From: Stachybotrys elegans
Taxonomy: Eukaryota; Ascomycota; Sordariomycetes; Hypocreales; Stachybotryaceae
Assembly: GCA_020746835.1 (NCBI GenBank)
Contig: JAGPNK010000002.1
Coordinates: 2,294,001 to 2,358,000, forward strand
Direction of reading: 5' to 3'
Length of the DNA: 64,000 bases
The notes beneath the pieces were generated by a model. The model saw only the letters and a list, made by a program, of their open reading frames with translations, did not search any database and had not been told where the DNA came from. Below, piece after piece: positions 51,167 through 62,671 of the stretch. Position 1 is the stretch's first letter. The number at the start of each line of letters is the position of its first letter. A program made the translations under genes and the position numbers.

Positions 51167-51471
51167 TAAAGCCTCGAGATTAAACACGAGCGGTGAGCCA
51201 TGCCATGCAGGTGCTGGAACACTTCGCATGTCGTGCCGTCAGAACCTAAAAGTGGCGCATGTGTCGTGGCTATCATCCTCAATACGACGGTGGCTGCTTT
51301 ATTCCCGCCTGCATCTCCAAGAGAACTTGCATATTGGCTGAATGATGAAAGGGGGAAGGATTCAGAGGAGACAAGGGGACATCAAGATGATCAATTGAAG
51401 TGTCGGTGTGTTTCTTTTTTCTTTCTTTTTGCGGCAAAGTAGTCTAGCCTACCTACCTGACAACAGGGCAA

Positions 51472-51497
51472 TGCCTGCCGCATGCCGGCGGCAGGCA
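51472..51497. repeat. Perfect 10-bp inverted repeat (hairpin)
   Basis: TGCCTGCCGC (51472-51481), a six-base spacer, then its exact reverse complement GCGGCAGGCA (51488-51497). It is GC-rich and isolated, about 80 nt before the GTGTCGC array. Confidence 0.85.
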
Positions 51498-51578
51498 AGT
51501 CGCTGAGAGTCTCACCACCTAGCCGCCAGCCACTCAGCCGCCTCCTTTGTCTGGTCGTTTGGTTGTCTCACTATCTCG

Positions 51579-51645
51579 TTGTCGCGTTGTCTCGTGTCGC
51601 GTGTCGCGTGTCGCGTGTCGTATGTCGCGTGTCTCGTGTCTCGTT
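51579..51645 (+). repeat. Tandem GTGTCGC heptamer array
   Basis: About nine copies of a 7-nt unit with consensus GTGTCGC and a few variant copies (TTGTCTC, TATGTCGC, GTGTCTC), flanked by related TTGTCTC/TCTCGTT sequence. It lies in the gene-poor block. Confidence 0.9.
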
Positions 51646-54600
51646 AGGCCCTGCAAGCCCGATTCCCTCGGAGATTCGACTGGGAGGAAGAGCCACCTAC
51701 ATGACAGAGCCTGGCCGCTTGCAAATATTACGTACTGGTAAAGGGGCTGCTAAACAGTGCTGGCTCAACATGTCAAGTACTAAGCTGCTGGGTACGTACC
51801 TGCCTCGTAGGACCGATGTCTTCCTGCTATAAACTCTAATGCCCTGACTTACATGCTGTATGTAAGTAAGTACCAATGTATGTGCAGGTGACCCCCACAA
51901 TCGAATGGTGGTGGGGAACAGGCGCCAGAAGGCAGGACGGTGATTTCGCATCAAGCACGTCGCTCTTGCCAGTCACCGCCTCTTTTGTGAAGGAAGGAAG
52001 ATGTTGATTCAAGCAATCAATCACTGCTTGACGCTCCATTTTTCTGGCCCGGCCCTCCCCGCCATTGTCTTACCGCATAACGCCACCGGCTCGAGATGAT
52101 GATATGCATCTCGCACAATAACTCCGCCCTCACAAAATTGTAATTGGTCTCAGCCTCCAACAACGTGGTCTCCCTGGCCAAGCCAGCCCAGACAACTGCC
52201 TCCCGGAGAAAGGCGGCCCCGACTCTAGGACCAGTCAACCGATCTTCGAATATTGGAACACGCGTGGAAGCATGTTTATACCGATAATAGCGAGCTGAGC
52301 CTGATTGCCGTGAAGCCGACTAGTCGTGGGGGGACAGAAATTTGGTTCTCGATTCCCAACTGGGCTCAGGTCCCAGCCCGTCTCGACGCGTCTGGACTGC
52401 GCTCGAACGATTCCAATGCATCTTGACCGCTCTCTCTACTCTCCAAACGAATTCGAGACCATTTCACCTTCAATATGCCATACATATGAGCGCCAATACT
52501 ACTGCTTCTGCAGGAATGGAGCTTCAAGGTACCCACTGCCAGCAAGCGAATGGCGAGGTTGGTTGTCGTGCAGCTGCGCCTTCGGTCAGTGCATGTCGAA
52601 CTGCGTACACAACGCCAAGCAAGCCTGACATTGGCTGAGCACAACCCAAATGGGTCCTTCGACGCAGGAGACCCTGATGTCTTGCCGCCATCATTTCTCG
52701 AGTGTGTTAGAAGACGAAACTCACACGTGGGAGGCGAGGCTCTATGTGTCGCCACTGGATGGGTCTGGCTCACCTGACTGCTCTCGGAGGGATTGGGGAG
52801 TTTCCTGTCTATCTGTGCATCCAGTGGAGGCAGGACCTGCGACGCCTCAGATCGAATGGAGCCAGCTCCGCTTCGCATTCTCGATTGCTATGCTTCATCA
52901 TCGTCAGAATATTGCCCGCTCCCATTGGCCTCCTCGTAATCCGCCCACCTCCACATAGTCCAAGTCTTGTACTCCCAAGGGGGGAGAAACGAAAAAGCAA
53001 CCTCCTTCTTCGCATGGACAGGGGATGGGAATAAGCAAGAAAGATGGATGGACGAGGTGTGCTCGCAGGGTTACAGCACATAGCTCCCGTGGTGGTGCTG
53101 TCTATGTATGTGCACATTCGCGCGCCACCCTTCTCTTCAGCCCTTGTTCGCATTTGGCCTGCCACTTACTCCAGTCCATCTGTGCATTCGAGGTGCTATT
53201 TGCAAGCAGATACAGAGTTTTATCAAACCACATATTGGGTGCCGAGGACGGCCACTTTGCGCCACTTGGTCCCCTGCTTTGGTAGGGCATTGCTGAGCCA
53301 TTGCGGCTGAACCGTTCCGCTCAAAGATCGACCAGCCCGAACATGATCCAAGGCACTCGATACCACCAACTCAAAACTCGAGCTTCGTATTTAGTGGCGG
53401 TCGGAATAGCGCTGAACATACCACACCTCGACTTTTGCCATCATACCTGTACTCTACACATGGTTGTACACCAAGAATCAGCACGACTTGCCAGCCGAGT
53501 GATGAGATGAAACGACCCTGGTCCCTGGTAACCTCCAGGGCCCGGCAGGAATCCCTGCTGCCCTCCATCGGGATGGAGTATTGGCCGAGGGCGTATGGAG
53601 TACATACGCACTGCAGCAAGCAATGTTCAAGGCATCGGTGCATCCGCCATCACTGCTTTGTGTACATATGGCGAGCCGTCCACCGCCTATTCTCTCTGTT
53701 GCACAGGCGATGAGGAAGGAGTACAGTAGGGCTTGGCTGCTTGACCTAGCGACCCTGGATACGTGGAGTAGCTCCACGGCGAACGCACATCTGGCCACTA
53801 CCAGCACTGTATGCGCATATGTACGGAGTACGCTTTGCCTGTTCTCTCCTAAAGCCAGATCGAGCTTATCTCACACCCCCTCCATCCGCTACCTTCCAAC
53901 ACTGCCTGTACCCATCCATCTATTCCCTGTTGGACTTGGTGTGGGCTTACCATATTCGATCCATCACGAGCAGCAAGGGGGAGGGGGGATCAAGCTCCAG
54001 ATGGAGTGTCTGGCATTCAACCTCGATGCCTTTAGATCTTGTCGCCCCTACGGGATCATCAATGGACTGGTCGACTTTAAGATGCCTTCCGACAAGGTAG
54101 AACAAGGGGAGTAAAACGGTAGTGGAAGCGCCCTGCCCTGCCTTGTTAGCCAGGCACAAATCAACCCAAGAACGCCAACCTGGTGGTACCTTTGTTTCTT
54201 TCCTTTGTCTTGTGAGGAACTTCAGGAAGTACACTTCTTTCAGCCTGAGATTCCGGCACTCTGGCAATGAGGATCCGCACCCATCTCACGTCCCCTCACC
54301 TCTGCCGGCATTGCTAGCCAGGAGGCTCGACCCTTGAGACTAGCCAGGGTCTTTCGACCCATGAATCCTGCCCAGTACGTATACATAGACTAAGCGGTCC
54401 AGCCTCCGATCCCATGATGCTCAGCCTGGCTTCCTCCACTCGGTCTAAGCAGGTCGAACAGCTACGCGTGTTGCATCTGAACCTTACAGCGCTGGGCGTA
54501 CCTAGGACTCAGCTCGTCTCCCATCAGCGTTCCTCTTCACAGCATCTTGCTTGGTGCTCTGCCTGCTCTCAAAGGACGGTGCATGGCACATGTATAAAAG

Positions 54601-55607
54601 CCCAAGTGTCCCACCATCCTCCAAAACACATGGGCGGCAACTCGAATTTGTTCATCGTGTGTCAGAATTTCCAGAATCTGCGTGGTTCACTGTCATATGG
54701 AACCAACGGCATAACCACTGCCTACTGAAATTGGGACGTTTAGTTCCTGTGCGACCTGGGCCTCTCTTTGTTCACCTTCAACACAATTGAAGGCAGTGTT
54801 CATCCGGTAAGCCCGCCTTTCCCTGGGGTGCTTCGTCTGGCTCTTGCAACGGTGTTCGAGTGTTCAAATCTTGTCTGTCCTGTTTTTATCTGGCCATGCA
54901 CAACGCGGTTCTCATTCACATCTGTTCGACTGCCTGACGGGCAGAAACTGCACCTCATCGCCAGGTGTGACCCCCCCCCCATCTCAACCTACAAATACCC
55001 GGAGCCAGATGGCGCATCTTTGGGTTGTCGAACGACTTTCTAACAAGCACAGACAGTCGCGGCCATAGCCGAACCATCAGGCCTGGCTATTGCCAGCACC
55101 GAGCACGGTCGAGATTTGTGCCCGAGCCGAGGATCCCAGTGCCAGCCCAGCCCCAGTTCAGTCTGATCTCGCTCGTCCACAGCCGGGTTACACTGAATGG
55201 TCCTGCCTGCAAACGCCGCGAAGGAATCTGATTACAAGGACTACGACACCGACCCGAGTTGCGGTATATATATACTGCGACCAAATTTTCACGGCATCAG
55301 CCAGTGGCCCCAATACTCTCGGTCGATCCATTCACGCTGTAGTCCGACCTGTGGTGTCTCCTTGCTCGGGTAACGCACCATTACTCAACTCCAGTGTCAC
55401 CAGTACTGCATAGGCTACAGCTGGCTCTGATAGGTATGTCGAGTTCCACAACATGTCACCCGGTAAAGCCCAGCGGCTTCGTCGCAGGACTGACAAATCC
55501 AGCACTGGGGTGTACTTGATTTCCAGCAATCCGCACATTTTCAGTCTTGTTCTAAGTACGATCCCTCTTACACGAAAGCCTCACTGTCCCGAATTGAGCG
55601 AGCTGCC

Positions 55608-57582
55608 ATGGTCCAGCAGCTAGTGACCAGCGACTCTATCCGCTCATATAGAAGCAATGGGGAACGCTATACCGGGTCGAATCTCCGATCGCCGCCCGTC
55701 CATGAAGGGAAAGTCTTGAGTGCGCCTCGAGCCTCGACAGTTGCACCCGATTACCCTTCTGTCGATCGAGGTGACCATGCCGCCAACCCTGAAGCCTACA
55801 ACGCACGCCGTGGCCCAACTATGGTAAGTGCTGCTTTAGTATATGCTTAATCGACACCATGAAAGCCAACGACAATCGCTATTAGGAAATCGCCGAAGCC
55901 TTGAGAGTATACTGCAACATCAAAGCAGATCGATACTTTGTTGCTGTCTTTTCCGAAGACAATGAACCAAAGACGTATCTCAGTCCCCCGGGACTCGTCC
56001 ACCAAAACAGAATAACCGAGTTTTTTGACCCGGCCAAGTTCAAGCATGCCATGAGACACCTTCAGAATTGTACGTCAGGGCAGCTTTCCAACCCTCCTGG
56101 CCTTGCTAAATGATTTTGAAGCTCCTCAAGAAGTCCTGCGAGCCCCGTCCAGAATGAGCGACGAAGAACGCAATCCGAGCCAAGTTAGAGGTCGGCGGCG
56201 ACATGAACCCAGCTACCTGGATGAGGATCGCGATGCACGTACTCATAAGAAGCGTCGAGCCTGCAACTCCAGCCCTACCGACCCTGATCCCGCTATGGCC
56301 TTCTCCTCCCAGCGAGGTGTTGCCATCTCCGACTCGGCGGCATGCCGGCAATTCTACGAACAGCGCTTCAAGAATATTCAACAAAATGCTTGTAAGCTCA
56401 TTGCCAAGCAGTGGGTTAAGGCAATCGAGCCTAGAAAGCAAACGAAGTACCCATATAAAGAAATGGACAAATCAGCACCCCCTTGGTGGCCTCTGAACAG
56501 CAAACATCCGGTGCGACATAAAGAGCCAGACCACATCCACAGACTAGGTATGTTTTGTTCCTCTCTTGTGCCGAGGCTGAAACGTCTATCATGATGCTGA
56601 CCGAGTCAACCAAAGAACGCGTGCATCTTCTCTGCCATATCTTGGAATTGGTGATAGAGAAAAATGCCATCGACTCGTCACCAGACTCTCAAGCTCAGTA
56701 TCTGACTGTGCCAATGACGGTCAGAAAACTGGAGGAGATTGCCGACGAAGCACTGAGATCGGACAACTTTTGGGACAAGGGGCAGAACAGACACAAAGAA
56801 GGGTTTCTTCGCGAGCTGTTCAAGGTCGCCCACAGACAGGAGAGGTACCGGCGAGGTGAAATAGGTAGGCCAGAGAGATGTTCGTCCTCCCCTTGACGAC
56901 GCGCTGACCAAGCATGACAGATTCATCCACACTTGTAAATGTACGAACCGAGGACTCTTTGTACCAAGAAGCCGCTGCCCTCGACGCCGAAAGACTCAAT
57001 GTCAAGCTTGAGAAGGACCAGCAGTCATGGAGGCCCAGCCAAATGCCCGTCTCACCTCAATCCGCCGACGATAAATATGGGTCAAGACCTGGCTCGCTCC
57101 CAGCAGCAAGGCCTTACGACCCCCCTATGCGGAATCCTGCCTACACGCGTGGCCATGTAACGGGTCAACAGCATCGACCTTACCATGACGGGCCCCCTCT
57201 GCCCCATGCTCAAGGTCCCGGGGGCGTGCCTCTGGAGATTGTCACCCGACCCGATGAGCCGGAGCGGCGTCCACCCATCTATACTGCATATCCGCCACCC
57301 ACCGGCCACTCATATTCACACTCGTGGCAGCATCCCTCCTCTTCTGCGAGTACCTCACCCGTCTACACCTATACCACAACCCAAATCCACGCTCCGCCAA
57401 CGCCAACGCCAACTGGGTATACCAGCCCACCTGTCTCTGTTATGAGTAACCACACAGGTTACGCCACGGGATCGTATGACGCAACATCCCCGCGTACAGC
57501 GTACCCAGACAGCCCGGCACCTGTAATGCGAACTAGCGACGCATCACATTCACGGGCTTCTGCTCAATCGGACTATCCATGA
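55608..57582 (+). CDS. DUF2841 protein (YDR124W-like helical bundle; hrmA-associated-cluster family)
   Basis: Five exons: 55608-55823, 55886-56069, 56122-56547, 56616-56864 and 56921-57582, 578 aa; all introns are 52-68 nt. The ATG at 55608 begins MVQQLVTSDSIRSY. Exon 2 encodes a compact part (EIAEALRVYCNIKADRYFVAVF). Exons 3-4 encode the conserved helical region at about 204-350: ACRQFYEQRFKNIQQNACKL, KQWVKAIEPRKQTKYPYKE, APPWWP and later LHIL-type helices and RQERYRRGEI. The IEPRKQTKYPY..PPWWP block is what I recall for PF11001. A KKRR stretch could be a nuclear signal. The C-terminal 220 residues are Pro/Ser/Tyr/Thr-rich and disordered. Aspergillus members include a gene of the subtelomeric hrmA-associated cluster linked to colony morphology; the molecular function is unknown. 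Confidence 0.82.
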
Positions 57583-59419
57583 GCTCTGAAACACACATGA
57601 ACATTCTGGTTGTGATCCTCGTGTCGAGGAAACACGGATATCCTTCTCCGTCAAGACATTATGCATTCCCTTATTTAAGGTGTGAAAATGCCGTTACAGT
57701 GATGCATTTCAAGTAACGAGCTCACGTCACCTCTGTTTTCTCTTATCTTCTTTTCAGCAACGGTTAGGATAACCTGGAATGGCGGCTAAGCTGCTGGCGA
57801 CCGGATGGAAGATAGATGTTGTGCCACCAAGGACGGCATCCTTCCAAACAAGTAGCACATCGGGCACCTTCAGGGGTGAATAGTGTCTGCTCGTCCTTTT
57901 CCTTTCGACAGCGCCACCCCGGGCTGTTCCATCTTTTCTTAAAATTGACGATACACGCGAATACGAATGCGATTGGGCTTGGAAAAGGCAGAAGGAGCTC
58001 GGGCGTTGGAACCTATGACACGTACACGCTGTTTATGGGATCCAGGTTTGTTACATGACGTCCAATTTTGGGCTTTTATTTGGATGAATTTATGATACGG
58101 AGGGTATGACAAAGGCAACTTGGCCAACAATCCTTCCTCCTTTTCTTTGTTTCTTGTGAATAGCCAAGGCACGCCATGTTAGCGGTCAATTCGTAAGAAA
58201 GTGATTGATGCCACCCCCAGGGAGCAACAGCAGCCGACACGGTGCCGAAGAAACTGAAACAATATAGTCAATGCCATCACACTACGCCGGTGCGGGCAGT
58301 AGTTGCGCCAATGTCCAGTTACCAGTTACACTGTACAATGTCGACGGCTTGCGGCAAGAGACTTCCAAGCGGGATCCGTGAATAAACCACCTCTCAAGCA
58401 CTGCTTCCGAAGCATCTTGGGACAATGGCGCCCGCAGAATCCTGGGATAAGCTAGCCGAGGGAAGGGGACGGCAGCGGACGGCCAGGATGCATTTTTGAC
58501 CAACCCGCATAACACAGTGCCGAAGAAAGAGTCGTGCATGTGTATGTGTGTGTATGTATGCGACCAGAAGTTGGTGCCGTGACACCAGGCGCATCTGCAT
58601 GATTTCTTTGCCCTGCCCGAGTTGGGCAGGCCATGCTTTCCCCTCAAGCTCTCCCGACGTCGTGTCGGTCTGCCTTCCCCCTTGCCATACATACATCGTG
58701 CATCTTCCGTCTGCTTTAGCGAATACGCCCAGCGCCAGCACGGCCCCTGCGGATCCAAAAGCAAACTCAAACCCCCGATGTGGTGACCGCATTCAGCAAG
58801 GGCAAAGCGCGACAGCCCAATAGAAGCTCTTGTGTCGTTGGCATATCCGACAAGGCGACCGCTTCCGCTCCCTGTCTTTCCCCACTACGATTGCGGGAGT
58901 CTTTTCCCACGGGAGGGGGTGCGTGGGCACTACGATGTCAAAGACCCGGTTGCGTCCTGCCTACCCCGCTACCTGATCCTTACATGAAGATGCAGTGGCG
59001 TGGGCAGATGGGAAGAGCGAAGACTGCAGCTTTTTGTGCCTGAGCAACTGGATGGTACATGGAATTGCGGACACATCACTTCCTCCTGTCTTTCTTTGAG
59101 ACCTACAGACTGTCGACATCACAGATCAGAGGCTGCTTGTAAGGTCGAGGGGTCTCGCCGTGATAGACGCCGAGATAGATCGGCGAGAATGAACCTTGTA
59201 CGCTGTCCTCAGCTTGCATCAGACTCGTACCATGTTGGCAATCCATGGCCAACAAAGGATAGCTCTTATCACTTCGTGTCACCACCAAACCTTGTGTCCA
59301 ATCAGGGCACATAGCAGTGGCAAGGTCTATCCCGGATGTCCGCCTAGCACCAGCAGATAATACAGCTCAGGCATGAGAAGCAACAGTAGGACTGCCTGCT
59401 TCGTCCGACAGTGTCACAG

Positions 59420-59477
59420 GGATCGTGGATCATGGATCATGGATCATGGATCATGAATTGTGCAATTGTGCAATTGT
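59420..59477 (+). repeat. Compound tandem repeat: GGATCAT x5 then AATTGTGC x2.75
   Basis: Five GGATCAT heptamers (first copy GGATCGT) run directly into an 8-nt AATTGTGC repeat of nearly three copies. Both units contain short palindromes (GATC, GCAATTGC-like). Confidence 0.92.
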
Positions 59478-59586
59478 TCGGGTTTCCACATTATAGCATC
59501 CTTCGGCTTGAGCTCTCGTCCCTCCGCATGTTCACACTACCCAGTATGGGTTCCTGTACCAACGCCTAGCCGCTAATCTGTCCTTT

Positions 59587-59690
59587 GACAGCAGAAGAAA
59601 GAAAAGAGAAGGAAAGGAAAAGGATCAAAATCAGAGAGAGGGGAAAGGATAAGAAGGGAAAAAAAGAACAAGCTAAAACAAGGAAAACGG
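59587..59690 (+). repeat. Purine-rich tract
   Basis: About 100 bases dominated by A and G on the plus strand. On the minus strand it is a pyrimidine run beginning about 240 nt past the CBF1 stop, where 3'-UTR or termination signals would sit. Confidence 0.7.
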
Positions 59691-59929
59691 ATGCAGAACC
59701 CATGCTGGATGATACCCGACGCCAAGAGGAGGCCCACGAGCAGACCCAGGGATGGTCCTTGAATAGCAGACGGACAGTAGTGAAACCAATGTATCTATGC
59801 ATCCAACAAAGCATAGTCCCAAACTTCAAATTGATAAGCACACCTTGCCCTGCCCGCTCATTAGGGTATACGGGCATGGAAGTCGGGCTGGTTGGCCAGT
59901 TCCTTAATGGCCGCGGCCAGCCGGTTCTC

Positions 59930-60927
59930 CTAACTCGACGGCGTCGCAGCGGTAGGCTCTTCCTTGGGTTGCGGGGGCTCAAGGCCGGCATTCTGGGCAA
60001 CCCTCTTCCACGTCTCGAGCTCGCGGTACAGGCGCTCGCATTCTCGCTTGAGCTTCTCGTTGGACGAGCTCAGCTCTGTTATAGCTTGCTCGGTAAGCAG
60101 TTTCTCAAGCGTCCACTTCTCTAGATTCTGCTGCTCGTTCTCCTTGAGCTGCGAGATGAAGCTCACGGCGCGCTGGAGAATAGAACCCTTGTTCTTCTCG
60201 CAGCCGGGCACAATCTTGGCAAGCTCGTTGATCCCTTCGTTGATGGTCTCGCGCCGCCTCCGTTCGACTGGTCTCCAGTCAGGCTACTTATCTGCAGGAT
60301 CAAGACCAAGACGCTTGCTGGCGTGCACTTACCTTCTTTGTGATTGTCTTTGCGCATCTTATGCCACTCCTCCGAGCCAACGGAGGGCTTGGGGTTGGGA
60401 TTACCAGCGGGTGTAGCGTAGCGCGGCGGTTGCACGCCATTGGGGGGACCCTGTTGGGCTGCGTTGACGGCTGCGTCTAGCAGGACATCGGGCTGTGGCA
60501 CATCGGGGTGAAAGGCGTTCTCGTGGCCATGCTGCTCCGCCTCGGCTGCAGCCTGAGCCGCAAACTGCTCTTCGGTTGATGGCGGTACGTGAAGGGTAGG
60601 ATACATTCCGAGGGCTGCCTGGGCAGTGGTAGTAGCATTGTTAGGGTCTGTGGCCTCGGAGTGGTCCGCGGTGGCCTGCTGGAGGGCGTTGAAGTCGGCA
60701 ACATTGACGCCATTAGCTGCAGCCGCGGCATGTGTCGCCTCGATGGCATTCTCGATAAAGGCGGCCGTGTCAACAGCAGAAGCCGACATGGTAGCAGCAG
60801 GAGCAATGCGCTTGGAACGGTGTATGTCGGGGCTACCTATGTCTCGCTTGCGCTTCTGGGTGGGGGATCCGGGCAGACCAGAGAGATCAGGCTGCTCGAC
60901 CATAGACTCAGCCATTGAGGAGTTCAT
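59930..60927 (-). CDS. CBF1: bHLH transcription factor Cbf1 (centromere-binding factor 1 homologue)
   Basis: Exons 60927-60333 and 60267-59930, 310 aa, with a 65-nt intron (G|GTAAGT to GAGACCAG) that cuts the basic region: DNHKE joins VERRRRETINEGINELAKI. His, Glu and Arg of the basic region (HKEVERRRR) are all present, as needed for CACGTG binding. Helix 2 (KGSILQRAVSFISQLKENE) follows, then a leucine-rich coiled coil (WTLEKLLTEQAITELSSSNEKL) ending at residue ~290. The N-terminal 190 residues are Ala/Asn/Gln-rich with KRKR near residue 25. Cbf1 binds CDEI at yeast centromeres and activates sulfur and respiratory genes; in filamentous fungi the promoter role is the one to expect. An alternative start is ATG 60915, four codons in. 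Divergent from GID9. Confidence 0.92.
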
Positions 60928-61717
60928 AACCGATGCGTGGTGCGGCCTTATCCAGGGATGGGTATGGCGTGGAGATGAAGCGGCGAACTAGTTCAGATCC
61001 TGAGAGGGTTCATGTTAGAAGACTGAGCATTGCATATAGAGAGGAAGAGAGTGAGAGCCAGAGATCAATGATGCGTGCGGTCGGGGCAAGATATTGGCAA
61101 ACTTTTGCGGATCTTGCGTCTACGTCCCAGAGCTCCATACAACACCATCATGCAGCCCGACAGGCACTTGCCTATATACCTGCATGAGGAAGCGAAGAGC
61201 TAGTGATGAGGAGCTCGGGAAAGATGGTTCGGTATGAGGAGGTGTTGTGGACCAGCGAAGGTTGGCGATCTGGGGATGCTTCACGGAAACGCTTGCGCTT
61301 CGGTGAGGCTTCAATCCATCACCATTTAGCATCACGAAATTGGGCCATGATCGACCCATGATTCAGTCCTCAGCAACTGCGCTGCGGAAGAACCAAGCGA
61401 TAAGGACCGCATTCGTGTCAAGGCCTCGTATCACAGCCACTGTAGGAATTATTCTGTGTAAAGGGAACGGGGGTGTGTGTATCTGAAGGCATTGTTTTTT
61501 TTGTCTTCTGTTCTCGGGTTTGACTTTTTTCTTTCTTCTTTTTTTTTTTCTGGGCTGCGCTTTTTTTTGCAGCGACGATGCAGGACAGGACGGGAAGCTG
61601 GCCGTGAAAATGGCAGCATTGTGCCTCCAATGGGGGGATGGATTTGGGCAAGACGATGCATGAAGATGGACATACCTCGCAGATCATGTGCTTGAGATCA
61701 CGGGTTTCGACCCAACT

Positions 61718-61723
61718 CACGTG
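61718..61723. promoter_or_regulatory. CACGTG core upstream of CBF1
   Basis: Sequence CTCACGTGTT, about 790 nt upstream of the CBF1 start. It fits the bHLH consensus core only. Confidence 0.4.
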
Positions 61724-62025
61724 TTCTGCGTGATCAATCTCGTGATATCGCGTCGAGCGCGGGTCCCTCGTCCGTTATAAGTCGAGCAGCAACCGCGCCG
61801 AAATCTGCGTGGAAAGAAAAAAAGGGAGGGCAGAAAAATGCAGCCGACTTGGAAGCGGGCTGCAGGCGTAGGGGATTCGTACTCTTTAAGCTACAGATTG
61901 AAATTTAGAAAAAAGTAGAGGTTGATGGGCGATGGGCCACAAGGGCGTGGAGAGGCTGGCGATGGGCGAAAGGCAACTGCGACTGTTGCTCGAACTCAGG
62001 TCACGGGGGCGGAGAAGGAAGTGAA

Positions 62026-62031
62026 CACGTG
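62026..62031. promoter_or_regulatory. CACGTG core in the CBF1/GID9 interval
   Basis: Sequence AACACGTGCA, about 1.1 kb from the CBF1 start and 1.35 kb from the GID9 start. Core match only. Confidence 0.35.
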
Positions 62032-62649
62032 CAAAGTGGGCGGAGGCCTTGGGGGGGCTGATATAAGGGAAAGAGCGAGAGGGAAGGGGGCAACATTCTA
62101 GCAGGTGCCTGAGGCCAAACGGGAGGGAGCCAATCAGAAGCTCCGTTGGAGGCGCACGCGCCTTCACCACCTGTACCGGAAACTCATCCACAGCCAGGCT
62201 ACCAGTGCTAACCACGAGTGACGGAGAGCACCCTTGCAGCCCCTTGCTTGGTGTGTTGGTTGTTGGTTTCTCGTTGGAGAATGAATGATAACGCCGGCCA
62301 GGTCCCTTTTAATTTCATCTTCATTTCATTTTATTTACTTGTTCACTTTTTCATGTCCTCATGGGAGAATGTGAGAGGGTGGTGCCTAAGTATTCCGATG
62401 CTTACAACCACGCTAAATCAGAGCAACATGTACATACCTACTAGCATTCAGCTGGCATGGGGGGTCCCATCGGCTGAGGAGAGCCTCCTACAGCACTTAC
62501 GTAGCAACCTCACTCCGCCACCACTGCTTCATGCCTGCGGCTGCTGGATGGTGTAGAAGCTGCTCAGGTTTCACCCCAGCAAGCAAGCCCATTCCACCTC
62601 CTTCGACTGTAGGAGTGTGTATGCGCTCGTATTGTGCCCATGGCAGGAT

Positions 62650-62671
62650 CCATCCATCCATCCATCCATCC
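62650..62671 (+). repeat. (CCAT)n microsatellite
   Basis: About five CCAT units, the third such tract of this window, again in a 5' intergenic region. Confidence 0.9.

Larger units (their letters stand above)
46243..55607. other. 9.4 kb gene-poor block
   Basis: After reading all frames I find no ORF with a family resemblance, a plausible splice partner or a sustained coding-like composition. The longest frames (53581-54114 plus, 52366-52878 minus, 48869-49321 plus) are rich in Cys, Ser, His and Arg and overlap on both strands. The block contains simple repeats (49123-49143 AGC, 51143-51166 CA), a tandem GTGTCGC array (51579-51645) and a perfect 10-bp hairpin (51472-51497). No transposase, reverse transcriptase or terminal repeat is seen. 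The right end must include the promoter of the DUF2841 gene. Long non-coding transcripts are possible but not visible. Confidence 0.6.
57583..59929. other. Convergent intergenic region with tandem repeats
   Basis: 3' flanks of the DUF2841 gene and of CBF1. No supportable gene. It contains a compound tandem repeat at 59420-59477 and a purine-rich tract at about 59587-59690 that lies just downstream of the CBF1 stop on its strand (as a pyrimidine run). Confidence 0.6.

Noticed and set aside
52366..52878. Minus-strand ORF of 170 codons
   Set aside because: Arg/Ser-rich, no recognisable motif, and overlapped by open frames on the other strand.
53581..54114. Plus-strand ORF of 177 codons in the gene-poor block
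   Set aside because: No domain, odd Ser/His/Cys-rich composition, several overlapping open frames on both strands, and no splice partner.
59566..60000. Minus-strand ORF of 144 codons with a hydrophobic end
   Set aside because: It is an alternative frame over the Cbf1 end and the pyrimidine run (Phe/Leu/Ser from T/C-rich sequence).
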